Of a stretch of 64,000 bases of DNA, positions 25,408 to 35,076 are shown piece after piece (the first letter of the stretch is position 1; every line of letters starts with the position of its first letter). This DNA comes from an uncultured Clostridiaceae bacterium. Lineage in GTDB: Bacteria > Bacillota > Clostridia > Lachnospirales > Lachnospiraceae. The DNA is taken from positions 1 through 64,000 of the forward strand of contig CABSIM010000001.1 in the NCBI GenBank assembly GCA_902477765.1. The letters run 5' to 3'. Position numbers and translations under genes: made by a program. Under the pieces are notes generated by a model that worked only from the letters and a program-made list of their open reading frames with translations, searched no databases and was not told where the DNA came from.

Positions 25408-26505
25408 ATGGATTACATGGAACAGGAATATTTATACGGACTTTGTCATATACCGCCACTGGGACCGGTTTCCATACTGCGGCTGTACCGGCATTTCGGA
25501 TCCTTCCGGGCTGTATGGGAAGCAGATGAACGGAAACTGAAAAAGCTGGAGTGGCTTGGAGAGAAAAAAATTCAGGCGCTGGTAAGAAAACGGGTGCAGA
25601 TGGACCAGGTGTCAGAAAAATGCAGAAGGCTGGAAGAAAACGGAATCCGGATTCTCACATGTCTTGACCGGGAATATCCTGAAAGACTCAGGCCGTTTCA
25701 GGACAGACCGCCCTGCCTTTTTGTCAGGGGATCGCTGCCGGATGACCGCCGCCCTTCAGCTGCCATTGTAGGGGCCAGAGGCTGTTCGGAATATGGAAAA
25801 CAGATGGCGGAAATCTTTGCAGGCGAACTGGCGGATCACGGCGTTCAGATCATCAGCGGACTGGCATCCGGAATTGACAGTGCCGCCCACAGGGGAGCAC
25901 TGGGCAGAGAAGGGGGAACTTATGGGATTCTGGGATGCGGGGTCAATATCTGCTATCCGCCGGAGAACTATCTTCTTTATGAGCGGATGGCTGCGGAACA
26001 TGGGGTGATTTCTGAGTTTATCCCGGATACTCCTCCGTTAAAAGGAAATTTCCCCCGAAGGAATCGGCTCATCAGCGGACTGGCAGATGCGGTTATTATA
26101 ATAGAAGCAAGAGAAAAAAGCGGTTCTCTGATTACAGCAGATCTGGCACTGGATCAGGGACGGGAAGTGTTTGCAGTGCCGGGGCGCATCACAGACCCGT
26201 TAAGTGCCGGAACAAACCGGCTGATCCGCAGCGGTGCAGCCGCTGCTCTGGGTCCCTCCGATGTTCTCGATTTTTTTGGAATTAAATGCGCAAAAAAATT
26301 AACACTTCATAAAAAAACAGAAAAGAGACTTGCAAAGAACGAAAATATGGTGTATAGTTGCTTGGATTTACAGCCCAGGCATCTGGAGGAGATTGTCCGT
26401 GTCAGCGGACTTCCGGTATCGGTCTGTCTGGATTGCCTTCTGGAACTGGAACTTTCCGGGCTTGCGGCTGAAGCGGGAAATCAATATTATTGCAGAAAAG
26501 TGTGA
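25408..26505 (+). CDS. dprA: DNA-processing protein DprA (Smf)
   Basis: 365 residues. An N-terminal helix-hairpin-helix region is followed by the Rossmann core with GARGCSEYGKQMAE, SGLASGIDSAAHRGAL, GCGVNICYPPEN and GSLITADLALDQGREVFAVPG. A C-terminal winged helix (DLQPRHLEEIVRVSGLPVSVCLDCLLELELSGL) completes it. DprA loads RecA onto incoming single-stranded DNA. Adjacent to comM and topA, as in many Clostridia; competence itself cannot be inferred. Confidence 0.95.
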   Translation: MDYMEQEYLYGLCHIPPLGPVSILRLYRHFGSFRAVWEADERKLKKLEWLGEKKIQALVRKRVQMDQVSEKCRRLEENGIRILTCLDREYPERLRPFQDRPPCLFVRGSLPDDRRPSAAIVGARGCSEYGKQMAEIFAGELADHGVQIISGLASGIDSAAHRGALGREGGTYGILGCGVNICYPPENYLLYERMAAEHGVISEFIPDTPPLKGNFPRRNRLISGLADAVIIIEAREKSGSLITADLALDQGREVFAVPGRITDPLSAGTNRLIRSGAAAALGPSDVLDFFGIKCAKKLTLHKKTEKRLAKNENMVYSCLDLQPRHLEEIVRVSGLPVSVCLDCLLELELSGLAAEAGNQYYCRKV

Positions 26506-26514
26506 GGGGTCAAT

Positions 26515-28593
26515 ATGGCGAATTGTCTGGTGATTGTTGAGTCGCCTGCAAAAGTAAAGACGATAAAGAAATTTCTGGGGAGTAATTATGAGGTGGATGC
26601 CTCCAACGGCCATGTCCGTGATCTTCCGAAAAGCCAGCTGGGCATTGATGTGGAACATGATTATGAGCCTAAATATATCACCATACGAGGAAAGGGAGAT
26701 ATACTCGCCAAACTCAGGAAAGAAGTAAAAAAAGCCGATAAGATTTATCTTGCAACAGACCCGGACCGGGAAGGAGAGGCAATCTCCTGGCACCTGATGA
26801 AGGCTCTGAAGCTGGATGAACTGAAAGATAAAAAGGTATACAGAATCAGCTTCAATGAGATTACCAAAAATGCGGTAAAAGCATCTTTCAAGGCCCCAAG
26901 AAACATTGACATGAACCTTGTGGATGCACAGCAGGCCAGAAGAATTCTGGACCGCATGGTGGGATACAGCATCAGCCCTATTCTCTGGGAGAAAGTCAAA
27001 AGAGGTTTAAGCGCCGGACGTGTTCAGTCAGTGGCTCTCAGAATGATCTGCGACAGGGAAGAGGAGATCAATGCGTTTATTCCGGAAGAATACTGGAGCC
27101 TGGAAGCTCTTTTGAAAGTCCCGGGGAGCAGAAAACCTCTGGCAGCCAGATTTTCCAGAGACAGAAACGGAAAATCCGAAATCAGAAGCAGAGAAGAGCT
27201 TGACCGGATTCTTAAAGAGCTGGAGGGAAAAGAATTTGTGGTTTCTGAAGTAAAGAACGGAGAGCGCACCAAAAAACCGCCGGTTCCCTTTACAACCAGT
27301 ACCCTGCAGCAGGAGGCTTCCAAGGTCCTGAATTTTTCCACTCAGAAGACCATGAGGCTTGCCCAGCAGCTTTACGAAGGAATTGACATCAAAGGACACG
27401 GCACCATCGGTCTGATCACGTATCTGCGTACGGATTCCATCCGTGTGGCAGAAGAGGCGGATCAGGCGGCAAGAGAATTTATCCGGGAACAGTACGGCAT
27501 GGATTATACTTCCCGGACGGAAACCGACAGAAAAAACAGCGGAAAAATACAGGACGCCCATGAGGCAATCCGCCCCACCAACATAGAACTGACACCTGTG
27601 AAAGTAAAAGAATCCCTGTCACGGGATCTGTTCCGGCTGTATCAGCTGATCTGGAAACGGTTTACGGCAAGCAGAATGAGCAGTGCGGTATATGAAACAA
27701 ACTCTGTGAAAATTGATGCCGGCGGCACCCAGTTTGCCATGTCTGCTTCACGGCTGAAATTTGACGGATTCCTGTCTGTTTATTCTGAAGAGGACGAAAA
27801 AGAAGAAAAGAACCAGGTACTTTCCAGACTGTCGGCGGGAGAAACTCTGGCGCTGGAGAGTATGTCAGAGGCACAGCATTTTACCCAGCCGCCGGCTCAT
27901 TATACAGAGGCGTCTCTTGTAAAGGCGCTGGAGGAACAGGGAATCGGACGTCCCAGTACCTATGCACCGACCATAACCACAATTCTGGCCAGACGCTACA
28001 TTGTGAAGGAGAACAAAAACCTTTATGTCACAGAGCTGGGGGAAGTGGTGAACCGGATCATGAAAAAATGTTTTCCCAGCATTGTGGACATTACGTTTAC
28101 CGCAAATCTGGAATATCTTCTGGACAGCGTGGGAGACGGTACGACGGACTGGAAGACCGTTGTGCGCAATTTCTATCCGGATCTGATGGATGCAGTCAGG
28201 GAAGCCCAGGCAACGCTGGAGACGGTCCGCATTGCAGATGAGGAAACAGATGAAGTCTGTGAACTCTGCGGCAGACACATGGTGATCAAATACGGCCCTC
28301 ACGGGAAATTCCTGGCGTGCCCGGGATTTCCTGAATGTAAAAATACAAAACCATATCTTGAAAAGACGGGAATTCCCTGTCCGAAATGCGGAAAGGAACT
28401 GATTCTTAAAAAGACGAAAAAGGGAAGAAAATATTACGGATGTGAGGACCATCCCAACTGTGATTTCATGTCATGGCAGAAACCGTCCACACAGAAATGC
28501 CCTGAATGCGGCAGCTATATGCTGGAAAAGGGCAGCAAGCTGGTATGTGCCAACGAGCAGTGTGGTTTTGTGAAACCAAGGGATAAAGAGTGA
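26515..28593 (+). CDS. topA: DNA topoisomerase I
   Basis: Type IA topoisomerase relaxing negative supercoils, 692 residues. The N-terminal TOPRIM domain starts CLVIVESPAKVKTIKKFLG with DPDREGEAISWHL. The catalytic Tyr303 is in ITYLRTDSIR. Three C-terminal four-cysteine zinc ribbons are visible: CELCGRH..CPGFPEC, CPKCGKE..CEDHPNC and CPECGSY..CANEQC. The ATG follows GTGAGGGGTCAAT. Length and domain order are typical. Confidence 0.97.
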   Translation: MANCLVIVESPAKVKTIKKFLGSNYEVDASNGHVRDLPKSQLGIDVEHDYEPKYITIRGKGDILAKLRKEVKKADKIYLATDPDREGEAISWHLMKALKLDELKDKKVYRISFNEITKNAVKASFKAPRNIDMNLVDAQQARRILDRMVGYSISPILWEKVKRGLSAGRVQSVALRMICDREEEINAFIPEEYWSLEALLKVPGSRKPLAARFSRDRNGKSEIRSREELDRILKELEGKEFVVSEVKNGERTKKPPVPFTTSTLQQEASKVLNFSTQKTMRLAQQLYEGIDIKGHGTIGLITYLRTDSIRVAEEADQAAREFIREQYGMDYTSRTETDRKNSGKIQDAHEAIRPTNIELTPVKVKESLSRDLFRLYQLIWKRFTASRMSSAVYETNSVKIDAGGTQFAMSASRLKFDGFLSVYSEEDEKEEKNQVLSRLSAGETLALESMSEAQHFTQPPAHYTEASLVKALEEQGIGRPSTYAPTITTILARRYIVKENKNLYVTELGEVVNRIMKKCFPSIVDITFTANLEYLLDSVGDGTTDWKTVVRNFYPDLMDAVREAQATLETVRIADEETDEVCELCGRHMVIKYGPHGKFLACPGFPECKNTKPYLEKTGIPCPKCGKELILKKTKKGRKYYGCEDHPNCDFMSWQKPSTQKCPECGSYMLEKGSKLVCANEQCGFVKPRDKE

Positions 28594-28629
28594 GAATTTT
28601 TATTTTTTTCTTAATTATACGAAAAAGTC

Positions 28630-28658
28630 TTGTTGTTTTAGAAATATTATGTTACAAT
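28630..28658 (+). promoter_or_regulatory. codY promoter
   Basis: TTGTTG (28630-28635), 17 bases, TACAAT (28653-28658), 58 bases before the codY ATG. Confidence 0.7.
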
Positions 28659-28715
28659 TCATATGATAAATGATTTTTGCTATACGATACGATTGGAGAG
28701 GAGGCTTTTTGGATC

Positions 28716-29498
28716 ATGAGTGTGGAATTATTGGATAAGACACGAAAAATAAATAAACTGCTGCACAATAACAATTCACACAAAGTTGTTTTTAATGACA
28801 TCTGTAAGGTGTTAAGTGAAATTCTTTTATCAAATATCCTGGTAATCAGTAAGAAAGGCAAGGTTCTGGGAGTCAGTATCTGCCCCGGCGTCGAGGAAAT
28901 TCATGAACTGATTGAGGATAAAGTCGGCGGCTATATTGATAAAATGCTGAATGAACGCCTCCTCAGTGTTCTTTCCACCAAAGAAAACGTGAATCTTGCA
29001 ACACTGGGCTTTGCAGAAGAAAATGTAAAAAAATATCAGGCGATCATTGCTCCCATTGATATTGCAGGGGAGAGACTGGGAACCCTGTTCATCTATAAGG
29101 CCGATGAGCAGTACGATATTGATGATATTATTCTGTGTGAATATGGTACAACAGTTGTGGGACTTGAAATGATGCGTTCTGTCAATGAAGAGAATGCAGA
29201 GGAGACAAGAAAGGTGCAGATTGTGAAATCTGCCATCAGCACGCTTTCCTTCTCTGAACTGGAAGCCATCACACATATTTTTGAAGAGCTGGACGGCAAC
29301 GAGGGAATTCTGGTGGCGAGCAAGATTGCTGACCGTGTGGGCATCACACGTTCCGTGATTGTCAATGCACTGAGGAAATTTGAAAGTGCCGGAGTCATTG
29401 AATCCCGTTCTTCCGGTATGAAGGGAACATACATCAAAGTCCTGAATGATGTTGTTTTTGACGAGCTGAAAGCGCTGAAAGCCAGCAACGGAAAATAA
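28716..29498 (+). CDS. codY: Global transcriptional repressor CodY
   Basis: GTP- and branched-chain-amino-acid-sensing repressor of stationary-phase genes, 260 residues. The N-terminal GAF domain includes MSVELLDKTRKINKLLHNNN; the C-terminal winged helix contains VASKIADRVGITRSVIVNALRKFESAGVIESRSSGMKGTYIKV. The start at 28716 matches the universal CodY N-terminus; a 13-codon upstream extension is rejected. GAGAGGAGG precedes the ATG with a rather long spacing. No clear CodY box (AATTTTCWGAAAATT) was found nearby. Confidence 0.97.
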   Translation: MSVELLDKTRKINKLLHNNNSHKVVFNDICKVLSEILLSNILVISKKGKVLGVSICPGVEEIHELIEDKVGGYIDKMLNERLLSVLSTKENVNLATLGFAEENVKKYQAIIAPIDIAGERLGTLFIYKADEQYDIDDIILCEYGTTVVGLEMMRSVNEENAEETRKVQIVKSAISTLSFSELEAITHIFEELDGNEGILVASKIADRVGITRSVIVNALRKFESAGVIESRSSGMKGTYIKVLNDVVFDELKALKASNGK

Positions 29499-29562
29499 AT
29501 GCAGACTGTTCCGGTGGGTGTGCCGTGCAGATTGCAGAAAAAAACTGAAATGTGTCAGACCG

Positions 29563-29597
29563 AAAGTCCTGCGGAAAATTTCCGCGGGACTTTTTCT
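29563..29597 (+). terminator. Intrinsic terminator after codY
   Basis: AAAGTCCTGCGGAAA pairs with TTTCCGCGGGACTTT across a very short loop and ends in a T-run. Confidence 0.85.
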
Positions 29598-29706
29598 GAT
29601 ATACAGAAAACTTTTTCCAGGACCGGAACGGAAAAAAGAGTGAAAAGCAGAAAAAGAAACAAAAACAGGAATAAAAACAGAAAAAGTCCTTGCGTGTAAA
29701 AAAGTC

Positions 29707-29735
29707 TTGTGATATAGTAAAAAAGCTGATATTAT
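29707..29735 (+). promoter_or_regulatory. rpsB-tsf promoter
   Basis: TTGTGA (29707-29712), 17 bases, TATTAT (29730-29735). Confidence 0.75.
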
Positions 29736-29738
29736 GCA

Positions 29739-29803
29739 CGTCTGTGGATTCTGATAACGGTGCCCTGTCCGGCAGGGTCTTTGAGGAAGGTTAATACAGA
29801 CGG
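29739..29803 (+). promoter_or_regulatory. Structured 5' leader of rpsB (candidate S2 autoregulatory element)
   Basis: Starting at the predicted transcription start, CGTCTGT (29739-29745) pairs with ACAGACG (29796-29802), enclosing an inner hairpin CCCTG-tccgg-CAGGG (29763-29777). It ends just before the ribosome site. S2 leaders are known in several phyla; this assignment rests on position and pairing only. Confidence 0.5.
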
Positions 29804-29832
29804 AAGAAATTAACCAAATGGAGGAAAAGAAA

Positions 29833-30564
29833 ATGAGCGTAATTTCAATGAAGCAGCTTCTGGAAGCCGGCGTACATTTCGGTCACCAGACAAGAAGATG
29901 GAACCCCAAAATGGCTCCGTACATCTACACAGAGAGAAACGGTATCTACATCATCGACCTTCAGAAATCTGTAGGCAAAGTTGACGAGGCATACAAGGCG
30001 ATTTCTGATATTGCCAAGGACGGCGGTACTGTTCTGTTTGTGGGAACCAAAAAACAGGCTCAGGATGCAATCAAGACTGAGGCTGAGCGCTGCGGAATGT
30101 ACTATGTAAATGAAAGATGGCTGGGCGGCATGCTCACCAACTTCAAGACCATCCAGTCCAGAATTGCCAGACTGAAAGCAATTGAGAAGATGGCTGAAGA
30201 CGGAACTTTTGATGTGCTTCCGAAGAAAGAAGTTATCGCACTGAAGAAAGAGTGGGAGAAACTGGAGAAGAACCTGGGCGGAATCAAGGAAATGAAGAAA
30301 CTTCCGGATGCTATTTTCGTAGTAGATCCGAAGAAGGAAAGAATCTGCGTACAGGAAGCTCATACTCTGGGAATCACTCTGATCGGTATTGCAGATACCA
30401 ACTGTGATCCGGAAGAACTTGACTATGTGATCCCGGGCAATGATGACGCCATCAGAGCCGTAAAACTGATCGTTTCCAAGATGGCAGACGCAGTTGTGGA
30501 AGCAAATCAGGGTGAAGCAGAAGCTGTAGAAGAGGTTGCTGAGGAAGAGGCTGCAGAGGCTTAA
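29833..30564 (+). CDS. rpsB: 30S ribosomal protein S2
   Basis: 243 residues, beginning MSVISMKQLLEAGVHFGHQTRRWNPKM, the signature S2 N-terminus, with the second signature GIADTNCDPEELDYVIPGNDDAIRAVKL. The acidic tail (EAEAVEEVAEEEAAEA) is common in Clostridia. ATG 29833 follows GGAGGAAAAG; an ATG five codons upstream overlaps the ribosome site. Codon use is biased as in highly expressed genes. Co-transcribed with tsf. Confidence 0.98.
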   Translation: MSVISMKQLLEAGVHFGHQTRRWNPKMAPYIYTERNGIYIIDLQKSVGKVDEAYKAISDIAKDGGTVLFVGTKKQAQDAIKTEAERCGMYYVNERWLGGMLTNFKTIQSRIARLKAIEKMAEDGTFDVLPKKEVIALKKEWEKLEKNLGGIKEMKKLPDAIFVVDPKKERICVQEAHTLGITLIGIADTNCDPEELDYVIPGNDDAIRAVKLIVSKMADAVVEANQGEAEAVEEVAEEEAAEA

Positions 30565-30626
30565 GGTTCGGCATACCGGAGCCGTCGGAATGACGGCGGG
30601 ATATTTATATATCGGAGGAAGATAAC

Positions 30627-31562
30627 ATGGCAGCAGTAACAGCAGCAATGGTAAAAGAATTAAGAGAAATGACAGGCGCCGGAATGATGGACTGCAAGAA
30701 GGCTCTTGCAGCAACAGAAGGCGATATGGATAAGGCCGTTGACTTTTTACGTGAAAAGGGACTGGCCGGAGCAGCAAAGAAGGCAGGCCGTATTGCAGCA
30801 GAAGGTATCGTTGATACCGTTGTTTCCGCTGACGGAAAGAAAGCCGTTGCAGTGGAAGTAAATGCGGAGACAGACTTTGTTGCCAAGAATGAGAAATTCC
30901 GCAGCTATGTGGCAGACGTGGCAGCTCAGGCTCTTAATACAACTGCAGCTGACATTGATGCGTTCCTGGCTGAAAAGTGGGAAAAGGATCCGTCCATGAC
31001 TGTGGCAGAGGCACTTTCTTCCCAGATTTCCATCATCGGCGAGAACATGCACATCAGAAGATTTGCACAGCTGGAAGAGGCAAACGGATTTGTTGCTTCC
31101 TATATCCATGCAGGCGGCAAGATCGGTGTTCTTGTGGATGTGGAGACAGACGTTGTCAATGACGATGTAAAAGAAATGGCAAAGAATGTGGCAATGCAGG
31201 CAGCAGCTCTGAAACCTCTCTACACAAATGAGAGTGAAGTAGACGCTGACTACATTGAAAGAGAAAAAGAAATTCTTACTGCAGCTGCCAAGAATGAGAA
31301 GCCGGATGCCAATGACAAGATCATCAGCGGCATGGTAATGGGCCGTATCAAGAAGGAACTGAAGGAAATCTGCCTGCTGGATCAGGTATATGTAAAGGCA
31401 GAAGATGGAAAACAGTCCGTTGCTCAGTATGTGGCTGAAGTTGCCAAGAAGAACGGTGCAAAGATCACCATCAAGAAGTTCGTTCGTTTCGAGACCGGTG
31501 AAGGCCTTGAAAAGAAGGAAGAGAACTTCGCTGAGGAAGTTGCAAAACAGATGGGAAAATAA
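30627..31562 (+). CDS. tsf: Translation elongation factor Ts
   Basis: Guanine nucleotide exchange factor for EF-Tu, 311 residues. The N-terminal UBA-like domain with VKELREMTGAGMMDCKKALAATEGDMDKAVDFLREKG and the TDFVAKNEKF motif that contacts EF-Tu are both clear. Ribosome site GGAGGAAGATAAC. Follows rpsB after 62 bases, the usual arrangement. Confidence 0.98.
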   Translation: MAAVTAAMVKELREMTGAGMMDCKKALAATEGDMDKAVDFLREKGLAGAAKKAGRIAAEGIVDTVVSADGKKAVAVEVNAETDFVAKNEKFRSYVADVAAQALNTTAADIDAFLAEKWEKDPSMTVAEALSSQISIIGENMHIRRFAQLEEANGFVASYIHAGGKIGVLVDVETDVVNDDVKEMAKNVAMQAAALKPLYTNESEVDADYIEREKEILTAAAKNEKPDANDKIISGMVMGRIKKELKEICLLDQVYVKAEDGKQSVAQYVAEVAKKNGAKITIKKFVRFETGEGLEKKEENFAEEVAKQMGK

Positions 31563-31610
31563 TTCCTGCAGAATGCAAAATATCATACTCAGCTGTAAGC
31601 TGTAAAAGAT

Positions 31611-31648
31611 CCGGGAAATCCTTTGAAAAGGGTTTCCCGGTTTTTTTG
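31611..31648 (+). terminator. Intrinsic terminator after tsf
   Basis: CCGGGAAATCC pairs with GGGTTTCCCGG around TTTGAAAA and is followed by seven T. Confidence 0.92.
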
Positions 31649-31790
31649 CTTTTTTTCATTTTTTCTATAAGTTCTTATATTTATTAATCTGTATCCATTT
31701 CAATTGCTTTTCGTGTCTTTCATTATTTCCTTTCCCAAATGGAAAAACAGGGATCTGCAAAAAATAGTAATGAATTCAGTGGGAATAAGG

Positions 31791-31820
31791 TTGACTGATT
31801 CCTGTTACTAGAGCTATAAT
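31791..31820 (+). promoter_or_regulatory. Promoter of the surface-protein cluster
   Basis: TTGACT (31791-31796), 18 bases, TATAAT (31815-31820). The region before it (31649-31790) is AT-rich with no gene. Confidence 0.75.
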
Positions 31821-31855
31821 TATTCGTATTAATAATGCGCATTTAAGACGAGACA

Positions 31856-34800
31856 ATGATAAAAAAGGAAAATTCAGAAGGGAAAAGAGGGGTGGACTTG
31901 AGTGCAGAAAAGAAAGTAAAGCAAAAAAAACACAGAACAACAGGACTTATTCTGATGATGCTGGTCATTCTGGCAGTTACCGGATGGTTCACTGGGGAAC
32001 AACTGAGAAATATGCTGTTTCCGGAACATCTGGAGGATTCCATGGTGGTCTGGAATGAGGAGGATGTATACCGGCAGGAGGAACTGATTCTCTTTGCGGA
32101 CCGGAACGAGTTTCAGGTGGGAGAACAGGGCTCCATGAAACTGACAGTTCTTTGCGGGGAATCGGTGACAGGCCCGGTGACCATTACCGACGAGGAAGGA
32201 AATGAAGTGGCTGTTCTGGAAAATGACGGCAGCGGACAGCTGGTAACAACAGTAGGTTTCCAATCGCAGGAGCCGCGCTGCGGGTATCTGACTGCTGCAG
32301 CGGAAGAAGTAAAAAGCGCCCCGGTTTCCTTTTTTATCGTTCCGGAAATCACGGAGGAGATGTCAGAACGGCTTTTTTCGGTCAGCACGGATCTGGGAGA
32401 CTATGCAGAAAAAAAGAAGTTTGAGGACCCGCTTTCTGAAGAAGCCTTAGAGGAGATCTCGGGCTGGCTGGAGGCGGATGAACGGATTGCAGCAGTCAGG
32501 CCGGCGGGAGAAGGACTGCTGTATGCCACTGTGGACAGCCTGATCGGAAGCTACGGTTTAAGCCGGGTGACACCAAATACATTTGGCTACGTAAGTGCTG
32601 ATGAGGCCTTTGAAGCAGATCAGGCAGGTGAATCTTTAAATGGCCTGTTTGTTTCCAGTGTAATTCCCAGGACCAACACGGATACTCTGCACATCAGTCC
32701 CATTCCGGATGATTATGTGATCAATTACTGCAGTGATGTGTTCCGGAGCAGCGAGGAAAAACTGCTTGACCGGACAGGCGGGGAGCTGGAATGGCTGGAG
32801 GCGGAACATGCCATCCAGAAACTGGCAAACGGAGATTTTGTCAATTACGGGATGACGGTGATCAATACCCATGGAAGCCTGATTGAACGGGACGGAGGAG
32901 GTTCCATGCTCCTGATGAATATGGGAGAGAGGACAAAAGATGAAGTGGATGATCTGACAGAGCTGCTGGAATATACGTCCAGGCAGTATTCTGCTTCCTC
33001 TTATACAAGCGGCAATATCAAGAATGTATGGGGACTGCTGGACAATACCGCCACGCTGCGATGGATTCTGGATGTGACCATCACACCGGAGAACAAAGCT
33101 TCCTACGTCCTGAAAATGGCCAGCAATTACCTGGAAGGAGCCCTGGGAGACCGGGTATTTGATAATACCATCCTGTACTTTGCAGTGTGCTATGCCCGTT
33201 CGGATGACCAGATGGTGAAGATGCTGCACCGTCACGGGGCTACCGCTTTTGTCGGATGCCGGGAAGCTCTGGATGTGGGCGTTGCGGCGGCATTTCTGGA
33301 GCAGATGGCGGAGATTATGGGACGGCCTGCCAGCGAATATTCTTTCGGACAGCTGATTCACGTTTCGGGAAATGTACTGGCGTCGGTGGATAAGATGGTC
33401 AGAACTTCCATTTACCCGGAAAAAGAGGAGTATGAGGAATACCGTGACGCCCTGAGAGAGTGCCCGCTCCGGTACAGTTTTCTGGGAGACGGGGGAGCCC
33501 GGGTCCTGATCGGCCATGGAACCGTGGAGGGACAAGTTCTGGACCGGAATCTGGAAGAAATCGGAGGCGCGGAGGTTACTCTTTACCAGTGGCTGAACCA
33601 CGGATTTACGGAGGTTTGGTCAGGAGAGACAGATGAAGGCGGCGTGTTTTCTGCAGAGGCGGTTCCCTACGGCACCTACGGAATCCGGGCGGAAAAAGAC
33701 GGAACCAGCGGATTTGTGACAGCGGTGATGAACGACGGAAGCAAAATTCTGGAAGCAGCGGACATTATCCTTGGTTATACCGGCGCAGAGAATAACGGCG
33801 GCAATGTAGTAGGATACCGGGGAAATTACTACTACTGGAAATACAGCAGCCAGAGTCTGGCTGCAGACGGGCTGTTTGCCTACTATCCTTATGTGCAGAC
33901 GGCTGAAAATCAGCTGGTCTGCCGTCATGATGACGGCACCGAGGAGATCCTGTTATCCGCTGCGGGAAACGGCCCCATTTTTATAGTGGGGGACCGGATT
34001 TATCTGACAGCGGACGGGATAAACCTGTACTCCGTGAATCTGGAAGGAAAAGACCGGGAGGAACATGGAGATTTTGAACCCTGGGCTGCAGATGAGAAAG
34101 CCGGGACCCTGGCAGGAGCCAGAAGTTATGCTTCCGGCGGAGGCGTATACCTGCTTTCCGCCAGGGATCATTCCATGACCTCCATTGCCCCGGAAGGCCA
34201 GTATTTTCTGGGCGCAGAGGACGGGTACTGCTACTACGGTACCTCGGACATACAGGGGACTCCCGCTGCTGCCTTGTGGAAGGCCGCCATGGACGGAAGC
34301 GGGGCGGTAAAGCTGAGTCAGGTTGCCGCCTCTGAACCGTGGGAAACTGCCGGAATCAGTATCCTGGAAATGATGAAATCCGGGGACCAGATTTACTATT
34401 CCTATGGAACCTATGCCGGAACCGGAGGATTCTTCCAGGGCGGGGGAATCAATTGTGTGGATGCTGACGGAACCGAGACCCGGGTCTGTGTACCCGACGG
34501 AGAGCTGGGAGCAGAGGAGTTCCTGATAAGCGAGGGGGATGATGGAACCAGTATCTGCTATGTGGGGAAGGATGACGCCATCGGCTCCTATATCGGGTTC
34601 TGGGACGATTCCCCCTATAAGAAGTTCCATGTGAAAACTCTGGGAGCAGAGGGAGATGGGAACTCAGATGAAAAAGTACCGGACGGATTTTATCTTTCCA
34701 GGCCCGGATCTTATATCTGTGTGGGCGGAGAGATTCTGCGCTATAATCCGGAGCTTCTGACTTATCAGACACTTGTTCCGAAAGAAGCGGGCTTTGATTT

Positions 34801-35008
34801 CATGGATGCCCCCACCGGTTCTGAGGATCGGATTGCCCTGATTTCCAGCCTGGATGTGGTCGGAAATAATGTGTTTTTTACCGTGGAGTGGAGCGCCAGA
34901 AACCGGAACCGGGACATGGGATGGCGAGCTGGTTATGACAGAGAGCAGTCAGCTTTTTACGTGATGAAGATCGGAGAGACACAGGCCACGGAGATTTATA
35001 AATATTAA
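31856..35008 (+). CDS. Large membrane-anchored surface protein with possible clan CD cysteine-peptidase centre
   Basis: 1050 residues; a start at TTG 31898 is an alternative. Lys-rich N-terminus, then one membrane anchor (TTGLILMMLVILAVTGWFTG) and an extracellular remainder. Residues 330-490 show the clan CD pattern: MTVINTHGSL (His339-Gly340), ILYFAVCYAR (Cys445) and HGATAFVGCREALDVGVAAAFLEQM, as in gingipain/clostripain-like and caspase-like proteases. Around 555-620 is a carboxypeptidase-regulatory-like beta domain (VEGQVLDRNLEEIGGAEVTLY). The C-terminal third is beta-strand rich and propeller-like (DUF5050-like). Two lipoproteins follow on the same strand. Activity is inferred only. Confidence 0.72.
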   Translation: MIKKENSEGKRGVDLSAEKKVKQKKHRTTGLILMMLVILAVTGWFTGEQLRNMLFPEHLEDSMVVWNEEDVYRQEELILFADRNEFQVGEQGSMKLTVLCGESVTGPVTITDEEGNEVAVLENDGSGQLVTTVGFQSQEPRCGYLTAAAEEVKSAPVSFFIVPEITEEMSERLFSVSTDLGDYAEKKKFEDPLSEEALEEISGWLEADERIAAVRPAGEGLLYATVDSLIGSYGLSRVTPNTFGYVSADEAFEADQAGESLNGLFVSSVIPRTNTDTLHISPIPDDYVINYCSDVFRSSEEKLLDRTGGELEWLEAEHAIQKLANGDFVNYGMTVINTHGSLIERDGGGSMLLMNMGERTKDEVDDLTELLEYTSRQYSASSYTSGNIKNVWGLLDNTATLRWILDVTITPENKASYVLKMASNYLEGALGDRVFDNTILYFAVCYARSDDQMVKMLHRHGATAFVGCREALDVGVAAAFLEQMAEIMGRPASEYSFGQLIHVSGNVLASVDKMVRTSIYPEKEEYEEYRDALRECPLRYSFLGDGGARVLIGHGTVEGQVLDRNLEEIGGAEVTLYQWLNHGFTEVWSGETDEGGVFSAEAVPYGTYGIRAEKDGTSGFVTAVMNDGSKILEAADIILGYTGAENNGGNVVGYRGNYYYWKYSSQSLAADGLFAYYPYVQTAENQLVCRHDDGTEEILLSAAGNGPIFIVGDRIYLTADGINLYSVNLEGKDREEHGDFEPWAADEKAGTLAGARSYASGGGVYLLSARDHSMTSIAPEGQYFLGAEDGYCYYGTSDIQGTPAAALWKAAMDGSGAVKLSQVAASEPWETAGISILEMMKSGDQIYYSYGTYAGTGGFFQGGGINCVDADGTETRVCVPDGELGAEEFLISEGDDGTSICYVGKDDAIGSYIGFWDDSPYKKFHVKTLGAEGDGNSDEKVPDGFYLSRPGSYICVGGEILRYNPELLTYQTLVPKEAGFDFMDAPTGSEDRIALISSLDVVGNNVFFTVEWSARNRNRDMGWRAGYDREQSAFYVMKIGETQATEIYKY

Positions 35009-35076
35009 TAAAAAACAGTGGCTCAGGGTGTCCCCGGGCTGCTGCAGATAAAGTAATTAAGCAGGAGGAAAAGAAC

